Origin: Pseudoxanthomonas sp. SL93
GTDB lineage: Bacteria > Pseudomonadota > Gammaproteobacteria > Xanthomonadales > Xanthomonadaceae
Length of the DNA stretch: 64,000 bases
Direction: 5' to 3'
Assembly (NCBI RefSeq): GCF_026625825.1
Contig: NZ_CP113065.1
Span: 2,542,001 to 2,606,000, forward strand
Part shown: piece after piece, positions 11,061 to 21,541 of the stretch
Position numbering within the stretch: the first letter of the stretch is position 1
How the letters are laid out: each line of letters starts with the position of its first letter
Program-made: the position numbers and the translations under genes
Notes under the pieces: model-generated
What the model was told of the DNA's origin: nothing
The model's input: the letters and a program-made list of their open reading frames with translations, nothing else
Database searches by the model: none

Positions 11061-11949
11061 TCAGGCGCAGGATCTCGTTCGAGCGGCGATTGACCGTGTC
11101 CAGGATCAGGCCCGTGGCCAGCGCCACCACGCCCACCAGGGTGAAGGCCACCGCCAGCACGGCGGTGGACGGATGCGTCACCAGGCCGGTCTGGGTGAAT
11201 TCGTGGATGACGAACGCGCCGAAGCCCAGCCCCGCCAGCACGCAGAGCAACGACAACGTGCCGAAAAAGAGCAGCGGCCGCATATCCTTGAACAGGAACA
11301 GGATGGTCTTCAACACCCGCATGCCATCGCGGTAGGTGTTGAGCTTGGACTCGCTGCCGTCGGGGCGCGTGCCGTACTCGATGGTGCGCTCTGACAGGAC
11401 GAAGCCATTGGACAGCGCGAATACGGTCATCTCCGTTTCGATCTCGAAGCCGCGCGACAGCACCGGCATCGACTTGACGAAGCGCCGCGAGAACACCCGG
11501 TAACCCGACAGCACGTCGCGCACGGGATGCCCGAACAGCGCGCCGATGCAGCTGCGCACCAGGCGGTTGCCGAATCCATGGAAACGGCGGAACGACGCGG
11601 TTTCGTGCGATTCCAGCCGCGTGCCCACCACCATGTCGGCGCGTCCGTCGGCCACGTCATGGATCAGCGCGCGCGCGGAGGCCGCCGGATAGGTGTCGTC
11701 CCCATCGGCCATCACGTAGATGTCGGCATCGACATCGCGGAACATGGCACGCACCACGTTACCCTTGCCCTTCGCCAACACCCGGCGCACGCGCGCGCCC
11801 GCCTGCGCGGCCAGCTCCGCGGTGCCGTCGCTGCTGGCGTTGTCGAAGACCCACACCTCGGCTTCCGGCAGCGCGTCGCGGAAGTCGGCGACGACCTTCT
11901 GCACGGTCAGTGCTTCGTTGTGGCAGGGGATCAGGACGGCGATGCGCAA
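11023..11949 (-). CDS. Family 2 glycosyltransferase (polyprenyl-phosphate sugar synthase type)
   Basis: A 308-residue GT-A fold enzyme. It begins with IAVLIPCHNEALTV, has VFDNASSDGTAE for nucleotide binding and the metal-binding DGDDTY at about residues 82-87. Two hydrophobic helices close the C-terminus (about 230-255 and 265-288), as in DPM/GtrB-type synthases that load a sugar onto a lipid carrier. It is divergent from a GtrA-family gene, and GtrA/GtrB pairs modify O-antigen or other glycans. The real sugar is unknown. Confidence 0.85.
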   Translation of the reverse strand: MRIAVLIPCHNEALTVQKVVADFRDALPEAEVWVFDNASSDGTAELAAQAGARVRRVLAKGKGNVVRAMFRDVDADIYVMADGDDTYPAASARALIHDVADGRADMVVGTRLESHETASFRRFHGFGNRLVRSCIGALFGHPVRDVLSGYRVFSRRFVKSMPVLSRGFEIETEMTVFALSNGFVLSERTIEYGTRPDGSESKLNTYRDGMRVLKTILFLFKDMRPLLFFGTLSLLCVLAGLGFGAFVIHEFTQTGLVTHPSTAVLAVAFTLVGVVALATGLILDTVNRRSNEILRLITDQVLRGRSSE

Positions 11950-12028
11950 GCGAAGTTTCCCGGGTCCGTGTGGGCGGCAAGCATCTTACACGGCAAGCCG
12001 TACGCGCCCCGCGGTTTAAGATGGCGGC

Positions 12029-12463
12029 ATGATTCCGCGCCTGCGCCGACATCGCCTGCTCAAGCACCCCGTGTTGCAGCGTGGCCTGCTGCGCGAGGGC
12101 GGCAGCTTCGTTGTCGTGGGCGCTGCGCAGCTGCTGGTCGACTGGCTGGTCTTTGTCGCGCTGACCGCGGCGGGCGTGCCGGCCGCACCGGGCAACCTGG
12201 CGGGACGGGTCTGCGGCGCCCTGCTGGGGTTCTGGCTGAATGGCCGGGTGACCTTCGCGCAGGCGGGCGTCGCACGCCTGGGATGGCCGCGTTTCGGCCG
12301 GTTCCTGCTGGTCTGGATCCCGCTGACGCTGGTCAGCACGCTGCTGGTGAGCGGGGCCGCGTCCGCACTGGGGCTGCACCTGGCCTGGCTGGCAAAGCCG
12401 CTGGTGGAAGGCCTGCTGGCCGTGGTGGCCTTCTTCCTGTGGCGGCACGTGGTCTACCGCTGA
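12029..12463 (+). CDS. GtrA-family membrane protein
   Basis: A 144-residue protein with four transmembrane helices, starting after a short basic N-terminus. The sequence around GGSFVVVGAAQLLVDWLVF and the motif NGRVTF match the GtrA family, proposed to flip polyprenyl-phosphate-linked sugars across the inner membrane. The 79-base gap to the divergent GT2 gene must hold both promoters. A TTTAAGAT sequence 12-19 bases before the ATG suggests a very short 5' leader. Confidence 0.83.
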   Translation: MIPRLRRHRLLKHPVLQRGLLREGGSFVVVGAAQLLVDWLVFVALTAAGVPAAPGNLAGRVCGALLGFWLNGRVTFAQAGVARLGWPRFGRFLLVWIPLTLVSTLLVSGAASALGLHLAWLAKPLVEGLLAVVAFFLWRHVVYR

Positions 12464-12483
12464 CGCCGCGTCGTTGCGCGCAT

Positions 12484-12511
12484 AAAAAAACGCCGGCACA
12501 TGGCCGGCGTT
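12484..12511 (-). terminator. Rho-independent terminator of the atp operon
   Basis: On the minus strand an ACGCCGGC stem (12503-12510 pairing with 12490-12497) with a five-base loop is followed by a run of seven T (plus-strand A at 12484-12490). It lies just after the atpC stop codon. Confidence 0.85.
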
Positions 12512-12536
12512 CTGTGAAGCAAGACCACGATGGGTA

Positions 12537-12959
12537 TTAGTGCTTCAGGTTCTTGCGCAGACGCTCCAGCGCGCTCAGCTGGGCAATGCTCATGGCCAGC
12601 TGGGCCTGGGCTTCTTCCACGCTCATCTTGGGGTCCTGCTTGGCCAGGATGCGCTCGGCTTCTTCCTTGGCCTGGCGCACCGAGGCCTCGTCGATGTCCT
12701 GCGCGCGGATGGCGGTGTCGGCCAGCACGGTAACGACCTGCGGCTGCACTTCCAGGATGCCGCCGGAAATCGCGAAATCCAGCTGCTCGCCGGTGGTCAG
12801 CGTCACCACCACCTTGCCCGGCTTCAGGCGGGTGATCAGCGGCGCGTGCTTGGGCGCGATGCCCAGCTCGCCCAGTTCGCCGGTGGCCACGACCAGGGTG
12901 GCTTCACCGTGGAAGATTTCCTGCTCGGCGCTGACGATGTCGCAACGGATGGTGCTCAT
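12537..12959 (-). CDS. atpC: ATP synthase F1 subunit epsilon
   Basis: A 140-residue central-stalk subunit that regulates and connects rotor to catalytic head. The N-terminal beta-sandwich starts [15 protein letters not shown] and holds [19 protein letters not shown], the family hallmark. The C-terminal two-helix inhibitory domain follows. It is the last gene of the operon, followed by the terminator. A 127-base gap with an inverted repeat separates it from atpD, unusually long for an atp operon. Confidence 0.97.
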   Translation of the reverse strand: MSTIRCDIVSAEQEIFHGEATLVVATGELGELGIAPKHAPLITRLKPGKVVVTLTTGEQLDFAISGGILEVQPQVVTVLADTAIRAQDIDEASVRQAKEEAERILAKQDPKMSVEEAQAQLAMSIAQLSALERLRKNLKH

Positions 12960-12982
12960 AGGTTCCTCACTGCATTCGGAAC

Positions 12983-13080
12983 GTGATTCGTGATGGGTGA
13001 TGCGTGATTGGCAAGAACATCAAAGCCCGCCAACCACCCATCGCCGCTTCCGCGAATCACGACTCACGCATCACCAATCC
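12983..13080. repeat. Inverted intergenic repeat of GTGATTS-like heptamers (copy B)
   Basis: The left arm (12983-13011) and right arm (13053-13080) are near reverse complements made of GTGATTC/GTGATGG-like seven-base units. The element fills the atpD-atpC gap. Same family as 101-204 and 14551-14635. Confidence 0.7.
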
Positions 13081-13086
13081 CGGCGC

Positions 13087-14508
<1,422 letters not shown>

Positions 14509-14550
14509 TTAACTTGTTCGTTTCGGCGAGTTCATCGCCTGCCTGATTAC

Positions 14551-14635
14551 GTGTGATGGGTGATTCGTGGTTCGTGATTCGTAAGGCGCGGGTCGCTGCT
14601 CTTTCCAATCACCAATCACTGGTCACCGATCACGG
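14551..14635. repeat. Inverted intergenic repeat of GTGATTS-like heptamers (copy C)
   Basis: The left arm (14551-14582) reads as tandem GTGATGG/GTGATTC/GTGGTTC units, and the right arm (14605-14635) as CCAATCACCAATCAC-like complement. It occupies most of the 143-base gap between atpG and atpD. Confidence 0.7.
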
Positions 14636-14636
14636 C

Positions 14637-15500
14637 TTACACCGCTGCCGCGCCACCGACGATTTCGGAAATTTCCTGGGTGATCGCCGCCTGGCGGGCC
14701 TTGTTGTAGACCAGTTGCAGCGTGCCGATCAGCTTGTTGGCGTTGTCGCTGGCGGCCTTCATGGCCACCATGCGCGCCGCGTGCTCCGACGCGATGTTCT
14801 CCAGCACGGCCTGGTACACCAGCGACTCGATGTAGCGCGTGATCACGTGGTCCAGCACGCTGGCCGCATCGGGTTCGTAGATGTAATCCCAGTCGTGGTG
14901 CGCCACCTGCGTTTCCGCCGCGGGAAGCGGCAGCAGCTGGTCGAACGCGGCACGCTGGGTCATGGTGTTGACGAAATCGTTGTACACCACGTACACGCGG
15001 TCCAGCTTGCCTTCGGTGTAGGCGTCCAGCATCACCTTGACCACGCCGATCAGCTGGTCCAGCTTGGGCGAATCGCCCAGGTGGGACACGCTGGCCAGCA
15101 TGTTGACCTTGACGCGACGGAAGTACACCGAGGCCTTCTGGCCGATGGTGACCACGTCGACCTCGACGCCCTTCTCGTTCCACTGGCGGATCTCGCCCAG
15201 CATCTTGCGGAACAGGTTGTTGTTCAGGCCGCCGGCCAGGCCGCGGTCGGACGAGACCACCAGGAAGCCGACGCGCTTGACGTCCTTGCGCTCGACCATG
15301 AACGGATGCCGGTAATCGGTGTTGGCCTGGGCCAGGTGGCCGATCACCTGCTTCATCGCGCGCGCGTAGGGGCGCGAGGTCTTCATGCGCTCCTGTGCCT
15401 TGCGGATCTTGGAGGCCGAGACCATCTCGAGCGCGCGCGTCACCTTGCGGGTGTTCTGCACGCTCTTGATCTTGGTTTTGATTTCGCGTCCGCCTGCCAT
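14637..15500 (-). CDS. atpG: ATP synthase F1 subunit gamma
   Basis: A 287-residue central shaft subunit. It starts [18 protein letters not shown], the conserved N-terminal helix inside the alpha3beta3 ring, and ends in the matching C-terminal helix with [19 protein letters not shown]. The middle contains [12 protein letters not shown], also a family motif. It sits between atpA and atpD in the usual order. Confidence 0.97.
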   Translation of the reverse strand: MAGGREIKTKIKSVQNTRKVTRALEMVSASKIRKAQERMKTSRPYARAMKQVIGHLAQANTDYRHPFMVERKDVKRVGFLVVSSDRGLAGGLNNNLFRKMLGEIRQWNEKGVEVDVVTIGQKASVYFRRVKVNMLASVSHLGDSPKLDQLIGVVKVMLDAYTEGKLDRVYVVYNDFVNTMTQRAAFDQLLPLPAAETQVAHHDWDYIYEPDAASVLDHVITRYIESLVYQAVLENIASEHAARMVAMKAASDNANKLIGTLQLVYNKARQAAITQEISEIVGGAAAV

Positions 15501-15524
15501 GCTCTGCTCGCTTGATTCGTCTTC

Positions 15525-15579
15525 GTAGGGCGGGCCCGGCCCGCCGCCTTCACGAATGGTGGGCCGGGGCCCACCCTAC
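15525..15579. repeat. GTAG-type REP pair (BIME) between atpA and atpG
   Basis: Two inverted palindromic units: GTAGGGCGGGCCCGGCCCGCC (15525-15545) and, on the other strand, GTAGGGTGGGCCCCGGCCCA-like sequence (15558-15579). Each begins with the GTAG tetranucleotide seen in REP sequences and folds on itself through GGGCC/GGCCC. Confidence 0.7.
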
Positions 15580-15581
15580 GC

Positions 15582-17129
<1,548 letters not shown>

Positions 17130-17174
17130 GGGTAAGTCCTATGTGCCGGCTTGCGCGCGGCGGTTCAATTGAAT

Positions 17175-17702
17175 TCAGTGCGTAAGTGCGGACTGCAGGC
17201 GCGCCAGCTTGCCCTTCAGGGAGCCGTCGATGACCACGCTGCCCGCATCGATCACGGCGCCGCCGATCAGCGACTCGTCGATGGCCGTTTCCACGTCCAC
17301 CTCGCGGCCGAAGCGCTTCTTCAGCGCGGCCTTGATGGCATCCAGTTCACCCGCCGGCAACGCCGTGGCGGAGGTGACCTTGGCCTTGACGATGTGCTCG
17401 GCCTCGGCGCGCAGTTCCTCGAACAGCCCGGCGATCTCCGGCAGCTGCGGAAGGCGGCGGGCATCGGCGAGGATGCCGAGGAAGCGGGCGAACGTCTCGC
17501 TGGCCCCCTCGGGCGCGAGCAGCGCCACCGCGTCGGCGGGCAGCAGCTGCGGATTGGGCAGCAACGCAGCCACGCGCGGATCCGCCGCGACATGCGCGGC
17601 AAAACCCAGCGCCTGCGACCAGGCAGCAAAGTTGCCTTCGTCGCGCGCGGTCGCGAAGGCGGCGCGGGCGTAGGGACGGGCGACGGTAAGTGCCTGGCTC
17701 AT
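17175..17702 (-). CDS. atpH: ATP synthase F1 subunit delta
   Basis: A 175-residue peripheral-stalk subunit joining the F1 head to subunit b. The N-terminal six-helix domain starts [17 protein letters not shown], and the C-terminal domain carries [20 protein letters not shown], the family signature. It lies 16 bases downstream of atpF. Confidence 0.95.
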   Translation of the reverse strand: MSQALTVARPYARAAFATARDEGNFAAWSQALGFAAHVAADPRVAALLPNPQLLPADAVALLAPEGASETFARFLGILADARRLPQLPEIAGLFEELRAEAEHIVKAKVTSATALPAGELDAIKAALKKRFGREVDVETAIDESLIGGAVIDAGSVVIDGSLKGKLARLQSALTH

Positions 17703-17718
17703 CGATCAGGTCGTCCGA

Positions 17719-18189
17719 TCAGATTTCAGCGGCGAGTTCGTCGAGCAGCGCCTTGTGGGCGTTGGCGTCGATCTCGCGCTTGAGGAGCTTTTCGGCACCA
17801 CTGACGGCCAGCGCCGATACCTGCTTGCGCAGGTCTTCGCGGGCACGCGTGGCGGCGGCGTCGATTTCGGCTTCGGCCAGCGCCTTCTGGCGGTTGGCTT
17901 CGGCGATGGCCTCGTTCTTGGCCGCATCGACGATCTGGTTGGCACGTGCGTGCGCCTGATCGATGATCTCGTTGGCCTTGACCCGGGCTTCCTTCAGCGC
18001 CTCGTTGACCTTTTCCTGCGCCTGCGCCAGGTCCTTCTGGCTGCGGTCGGCAGCGGCGAGGCCCTCGGCGATTTTCTGCTGGCGCTCTTCGATGGCAGCC
18101 AGCAACGGCGGCCAGATCTTGGTCGCGATGATCCAGATCAGGCCTGCGAAGGCCAGTGCCTGGGCGAACAGAGTGAGATTGATATTCAT
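17719..18189 (-). CDS. atpF: ATP synthase Fo subunit b
   Basis: A 156-residue peripheral stalk, the same length as E. coli AtpF. One N-terminal membrane helix (about 5-25, [20 protein letters not shown]) is followed by a long charged coiled coil rich in Ala, Glu and Lys. The start MNINLTLF at 18189 is preferred to an upstream ATG at 18222, which would add a basic extension not found in the family. Confidence 0.95.
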   Translation of the reverse strand: MNINLTLFAQALAFAGLIWIIATKIWPPLLAAIEERQQKIAEGLAAADRSQKDLAQAQEKVNEALKEARVKANEIIDQAHARANQIVDAAKNEAIAEANRQKALAEAEIDAAATRAREDLRKQVSALAVSGAEKLLKREIDANAHKALLDELAAEI

Positions 18190-18294
18190 CGTAAACCTGC
18201 CGGTGATGAAGGGCCCGCGCACATCGCGCCGGCCCAGCTACGCCTGGTGACTGACCGCGGGCGGATGCCCGTGGTCAGGCGTGCACGCGACGGA

Positions 18295-18609
<315 letters not shown>

Positions 18610-18670
18610 TTAAGTGCTTGAAAGGTGGATGGTACGAAGGGAACGTGAAAAATAAGGGTGAAGCGGAAAC

Positions 18671-19468
18671 TCAGTGACTGTCTTCCGACAGGCTCAGGTA
18701 GACGATCGACAGCATCATGAAGATGAAGGCCTGCAGCGGGATGACCAGCAGGTGGAACAGCATCCAGCCCAGGCCGAACGTCGCACCGCCGAGCATGCCG
18801 AGGATGCCGGCGCCGCCCAGCACCCAGATCAGCAGGAAGACGATCTCGCCGCCGAACATGTTGCCGAACAGTCGCATCGCCAGGGAGATGGGCTTGCTGA
18901 CCCATTCGACGATATTGAGGATCAGGTTGAACGGCATCATCCACTTGCCGAACGGCGCCGTGAGGAATTCGTGCGCGAAGCCGCCCAGGCCCTTCGAGCG
19001 GAAGGCGAAAACCAGCATCAGGAAGAACACGCTGATCGACATGCCAAGGGTGGCATTGACGTCGGCGGTGGGCACCGGCTTCCAGTAATGCACGCCCATC
19101 AGTTCGAGCGGCTTGGCGATGAAGTCTGCCGGGATCATCTTCAGCAGGTTCATCATCAGGATCCAGAAGAAGATGGTGATCGCGATGGGCGTCACCAGCT
19201 TGCTGGTCCCGTGGTAGGTGTCGCGGGCCTGCTTGTCGACGAACTCGAGCATGATCTCGACGAAGGCCTGCCACTTGCCCGGCACGCCGGCGGTGGCCTT
19301 GCGGGTCGCCATCCAGAAGGCGAACACGATGACCAGGCCCATCAGCACGGCGGTCACGAAGGTGTCGACGTTGATCGTCCAGAACGGACCGTCACCGCCC
19401 ACCTGGGCCGTGAGGTTCTTCAGGTGGTGCTGGATGTAGCTGGTGGGAGTAAGAGCCTCGCCCGCCAT
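18671..19468 (-). CDS. atpB: ATP synthase Fo subunit a
   Basis: A 265-residue multi-pass stator subunit that forms the proton half-channels. The conserved helix with ISLAMRLFGNMFGGE holds the essential Arg (in AMRLFGN), and a later helix has LQAFIFMMLSIVYLS. It directly follows atpI and precedes atpE. Confidence 0.97.
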   Translation of the reverse strand: MAGEALTPTSYIQHHLKNLTAQVGGDGPFWTINVDTFVTAVLMGLVIVFAFWMATRKATAGVPGKWQAFVEIMLEFVDKQARDTYHGTSKLVTPIAITIFFWILMMNLLKMIPADFIAKPLELMGVHYWKPVPTADVNATLGMSISVFFLMLVFAFRSKGLGGFAHEFLTAPFGKWMMPFNLILNIVEWVSKPISLAMRLFGNMFGGEIVFLLIWVLGGAGILGMLGGATFGLGWMLFHLLVIPLQAFIFMMLSIVYLSLSEDSH

Positions 19469-19492
19469 GAGTCGGAAACCTTTCTAGTTGGG

Positions 19493-19864
19493 TTATCGCT
19501 GCTTGCCGGTCGCAACCAGCACCTGTGCCACCAGTCCGGTGATCACGCCTGCCAGCAAGGGCAGCGGAGGCAGCTTGTACAGCCCCGCGCCCATCACCAG
19601 CACGCCAATCACCACGACCCACTTCACCACCATGCCCGCCACCAGCCTCAGGACCGCCGAGACGGCGCCGAGTACGCCGCCGCCGAAGGCCATCCAGGCC
19701 GCCAGCAGCGCGCCGGCCACGATTGCCGCCCCGCCCACCGCCGCCGCCAGTGCCTGGGGCACGCCCCAGAGCAGGAAGAGTGCCGCGACCAGCAGCACGG
19801 CCAGCCCTTGCCAAGCGGCGGCGCGCAACACTAGCCGCCGGCCCGCAGCGACGGAATTCAGCAC
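19493..19864 (-). CDS. atpI: ATP synthase subunit I
   Basis: A 123-residue, very hydrophobic protein with four predicted membrane helices, encoded first in the operon, 24 bases upstream of atpB. Position and size match AtpI (UncI), which helps assemble the c-ring and is not part of the mature enzyme. Sequence conservation in this family is low, so the call rests mostly on position. Confidence 0.82.
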   Translation of the reverse strand: MLNSVAAGRRLVLRAAAWQGLAVLLVAALFLLWGVPQALAAAVGGAAIVAGALLAAWMAFGGGVLGAVSAVLRLVAGMVVKWVVVIGVLVMGAGLYKLPPLPLLAGVITGLVAQVLVATGKQR

Positions 19865-19924
19865 ACGAAAGCCCTACGGAATTGGCGGGGTACAAGGCCA
19901 CAAAGCGCCTCGCCGAGCCGCAAA

Positions 19925-19954
19925 AGTATAGCAGGGGGGACATTTCAGGGACAA
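19925..19954 (-). promoter_or_regulatory. Predicted promoter of the atp operon
   Basis: On the minus strand TTGTCC (19954-19949) is followed, 18 bases later, by TATACT (19930-19925). This is a good sigma-70-type match 60 bases upstream of the atpI start. Confidence 0.6.
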
Positions 19955-20065
19955 CCGCCAGAGGTCAAAAACACCCGCAAACGCGCCACCGGGGTGCAAA
20001 GCCCCGCCCCGCATGGGTGGAAGCGTTTTCCCTGTTCAGAATTTTCCCGCACATTTCGCGGAACT

Positions 20066-20178
20066 TTGACCAATGCCCCCGGTCAGTCCTTGCAAGGCCT
20101 GCCGCACAAACTTCCTCGTCCGATGCTCCGTTGCAGGCCTATCAGAAGCCCCGGCTGCTCCCGGGGCTTCTTTTTTTC
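20066..20178 (+). ncRNA. Candidate small RNA ending in an orphan terminator
   Basis: AGGCCTGC (20095-20102) can pair with GCAGGCCT (20133-20140), closing a 30-base loop. Four bases later comes a terminator hairpin with T run. No reading frame upstream on the plus strand needs this terminator, as the nearest gene is the divergent atpI. A TTGACC at 20066 could be a -35 element, but no good -10 was found, so the 5' end is not defined. Confidence 0.4.
20145..20178 (+). terminator. Strong rho-independent terminator without an upstream gene
   Basis: AGAAGCCCCGG (from 20145) pairs with CCGGGGCTTCT (to 20171) around a short loop and is followed by seven further T. Confidence 0.85.
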
Positions 20179-20338
20179 CGGCGCCGCAACGGCGCGGAGG
20201 CGCTGGCACGGGGGTTCTCCAGATGATCAGCCTCGTGCGCGGATGCGGGTACGCGCCGCGTTTCGTTCATCTAATTCACCGCGCGTCGACTTGCGGCCCA
20301 CGAAGGTTGGATTCCCCCCCTCGTGAATGGAGCACGTC

Positions 20339-21160
20339 ATGCCCTTCGGTTTTTCCCGCAACACCCTCGTCCTTCCCTCCTGCCTCGCCCTCGCACTGGC
20401 GACCGCACTGCCTGCGCAGGCGGCCGAAGGCGATGATCGCTTCACCTTGCGCCTGGGCGCCATGAACGTGGATGCCGAGGGTGAACTGCGCGGGTCCACC
20501 ATCTTTGCCGGCAACGACATCGGCTTTTCCGAAGACTTCGATTTCGGCAGCACCGAGCTGGTGCCGCGCATCGATGGCGTGTTCCGCCTGGGCGAGCGCA
20601 ACCGGCTGATCTTCGATTACTTCAAGTACGACAAGTCGCAACAGGCCACGCTTGGCGAAGACCTGTCCTATGACGACGTCACCATCCCGGCCGGCAGCTT
20701 CGCGCGCGGCGAGGCCGAGTTCCAGTTGGCCAGCCTGGTGTACGACTTCGCCGTGGTGGACGGCGAACGCAGCAGCCTGGGCCTGCAGGTGGGCGCTGAA
20801 TGGGCAAAGCTGAAGGGCACGCTGGAGGCCGAGGCCGGCGAGAACCGCTACCGCGACACCGCCAGCGAGAGCGGCTACGCCCCGGTGCTGGGCCTGCGCT
20901 TCACCACCCGCCCCTCGGACAAGTGGCTGATCAACCTGCAGGGCCAGTATCTGGATACCGGTTGGGGCAACTTCGGCGATTACGACGGCAGCATCACGCG
21001 GGCCAACGCCATCGTCGAGTATCGCTTCACGCCGCGCTTCGGCGCCTTCGTCGGCTATGACTGGTTCAAGCTGGACGTGGAGCAGGCCGGATCCGATGGC
21101 CTGCTGGGCCTGGACCAGCGCTTCAAGGGCCCGGTGGCGGGCGTCTCGCTGGCGTTCTGA
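20339..21160 (+). CDS. Outer-membrane beta-barrel protein, function unknown
   Basis: About 273 residues. A signal peptide ends near APAQAAEG-type Ala-rich sequence at about residue 25 (TALPAQAAEG). The rest alternates polar and hydrophobic residues in strands with many aromatic residues, ending PVAGVSLAF with a C-terminal Phe, the outer-membrane insertion signal. The ATG at 20339 is chosen because GGAG (20329-20332) is correctly spaced; an ATG at 20327 is also in frame. No family is firmly recognised. It stands alone. Confidence 0.75.
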   Translation: MPFGFSRNTLVLPSCLALALATALPAQAAEGDDRFTLRLGAMNVDAEGELRGSTIFAGNDIGFSEDFDFGSTELVPRIDGVFRLGERNRLIFDYFKYDKSQQATLGEDLSYDDVTIPAGSFARGEAEFQLASLVYDFAVVDGERSSLGLQVGAEWAKLKGTLEAEAGENRYRDTASESGYAPVLGLRFTTRPSDKWLINLQGQYLDTGWGNFGDYDGSITRANAIVEYRFTPRFGAFVGYDWFKLDVEQAGSDGLLGLDQRFKGPVAGVSLAF

Positions 21161-21209
21161 CGCCCGCGAACCAATAGGCAAGACCTATTGATGCTTGCGG
21201 ATCGTTTCA

Positions 21210-21238
21210 TTGGACAGGTGCCGGGAGCGCCCCATAAT
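21210..21238 (+). promoter_or_regulatory. Predicted sigma-70 promoter of the DUF2061 gene
   Basis: TTGGAC (21210-21215), a 17-base spacer and CATAAT (21233-21238) form a near-consensus promoter 28 bases before the GTG start. The -10 overlaps a Fur-box-like palindrome. Confidence 0.65.
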
Positions 21239-21254
21239 GAGATCAATTCTCATC
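21236..21254. promoter_or_regulatory. Fur-box-like operator
   Basis: AATGAGATCAATTCTCATC contains ATGAGA and TCTCAT as a perfect six-base inverted repeat with a five-base centre, close to the AATGAGAATNATTCTCATT form of the gammaproteobacterial Fur box. It overlaps the -10 box and the expected transcription start, where repressor binding would block transcription. Confidence 0.55.
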
Positions 21255-21265
21255 TGGAGCATGTC

Positions 21266-21469
21266 GTGAACAAGACCCTGAGCTTCGCCATCCTGCATTT
21301 CGCGGTGGCTTTCACGCTGGGCTACCTGTTCACCGGCAGCCTGTTGGTGGGCGGCATGCTGGCACTGATCGAACCGGCGACCAATACGGTGGTCTTCCAT
21401 TTCCACGAGAAGGTCTGGAAGCGCATCGAGGCGAGGCGCGCCGCGCGCGTGCAACCGCTGGCCGCCTAG
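21266..21469 (+). CDS. DUF2061 small membrane protein
   Basis: A 67-residue protein starting VNKTLSFAILHFAVAF at a GTG with a GGAG ribosome binding site (21256-21259). Two hydrophobic segments and the sequence EPATNTVVFHFHEKVW match DUF2061, a family of short inner-membrane proteins with no known role. An upstream ATG at 21188 would start before the promoter and is rejected. The Fur-box-like site suggests iron-dependent expression. A strong bidirectional terminator follows. Confidence 0.8.
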   Translation: MNKTLSFAILHFAVAFTLGYLFTGSLLVGGMLALIEPATNTVVFHFHEKVWKRIEARRAARVQPLAA

Positions 21470-21485
21470 CAGCAAGCCAGCGGAA

Positions 21486-21520
21486 AAGAAAAAGCCGCGC
21501 CCATGGGCGCGGCTTTTTCG
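21486..21520. terminator. Bidirectional terminator
   Basis: AAAAAGCCGCGCCC (21489-21502) is exactly complementary to GGGCGCGGCTTTTT (21505-21518). It can end both the DUF2061 transcript and the convergent lpdA transcript. Confidence 0.9.
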
Positions 21521-21541
21521 TGCGGCCCGCCTGTCGGCGGG

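Larger units (their letters stand above)
19955..20338. other. Long intergenic region between atpI and the beta-barrel gene
   Basis: About 380 bases with no convincing protein gene. The left edge holds the atp promoter on the minus strand. The right half holds two stem-loops in series on the plus strand, the second a strong terminator with no gene before it. This suggests a small RNA (see the ncRNA entry). The part at 19960-20060 shows no clear structure. Confidence 0.6.
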
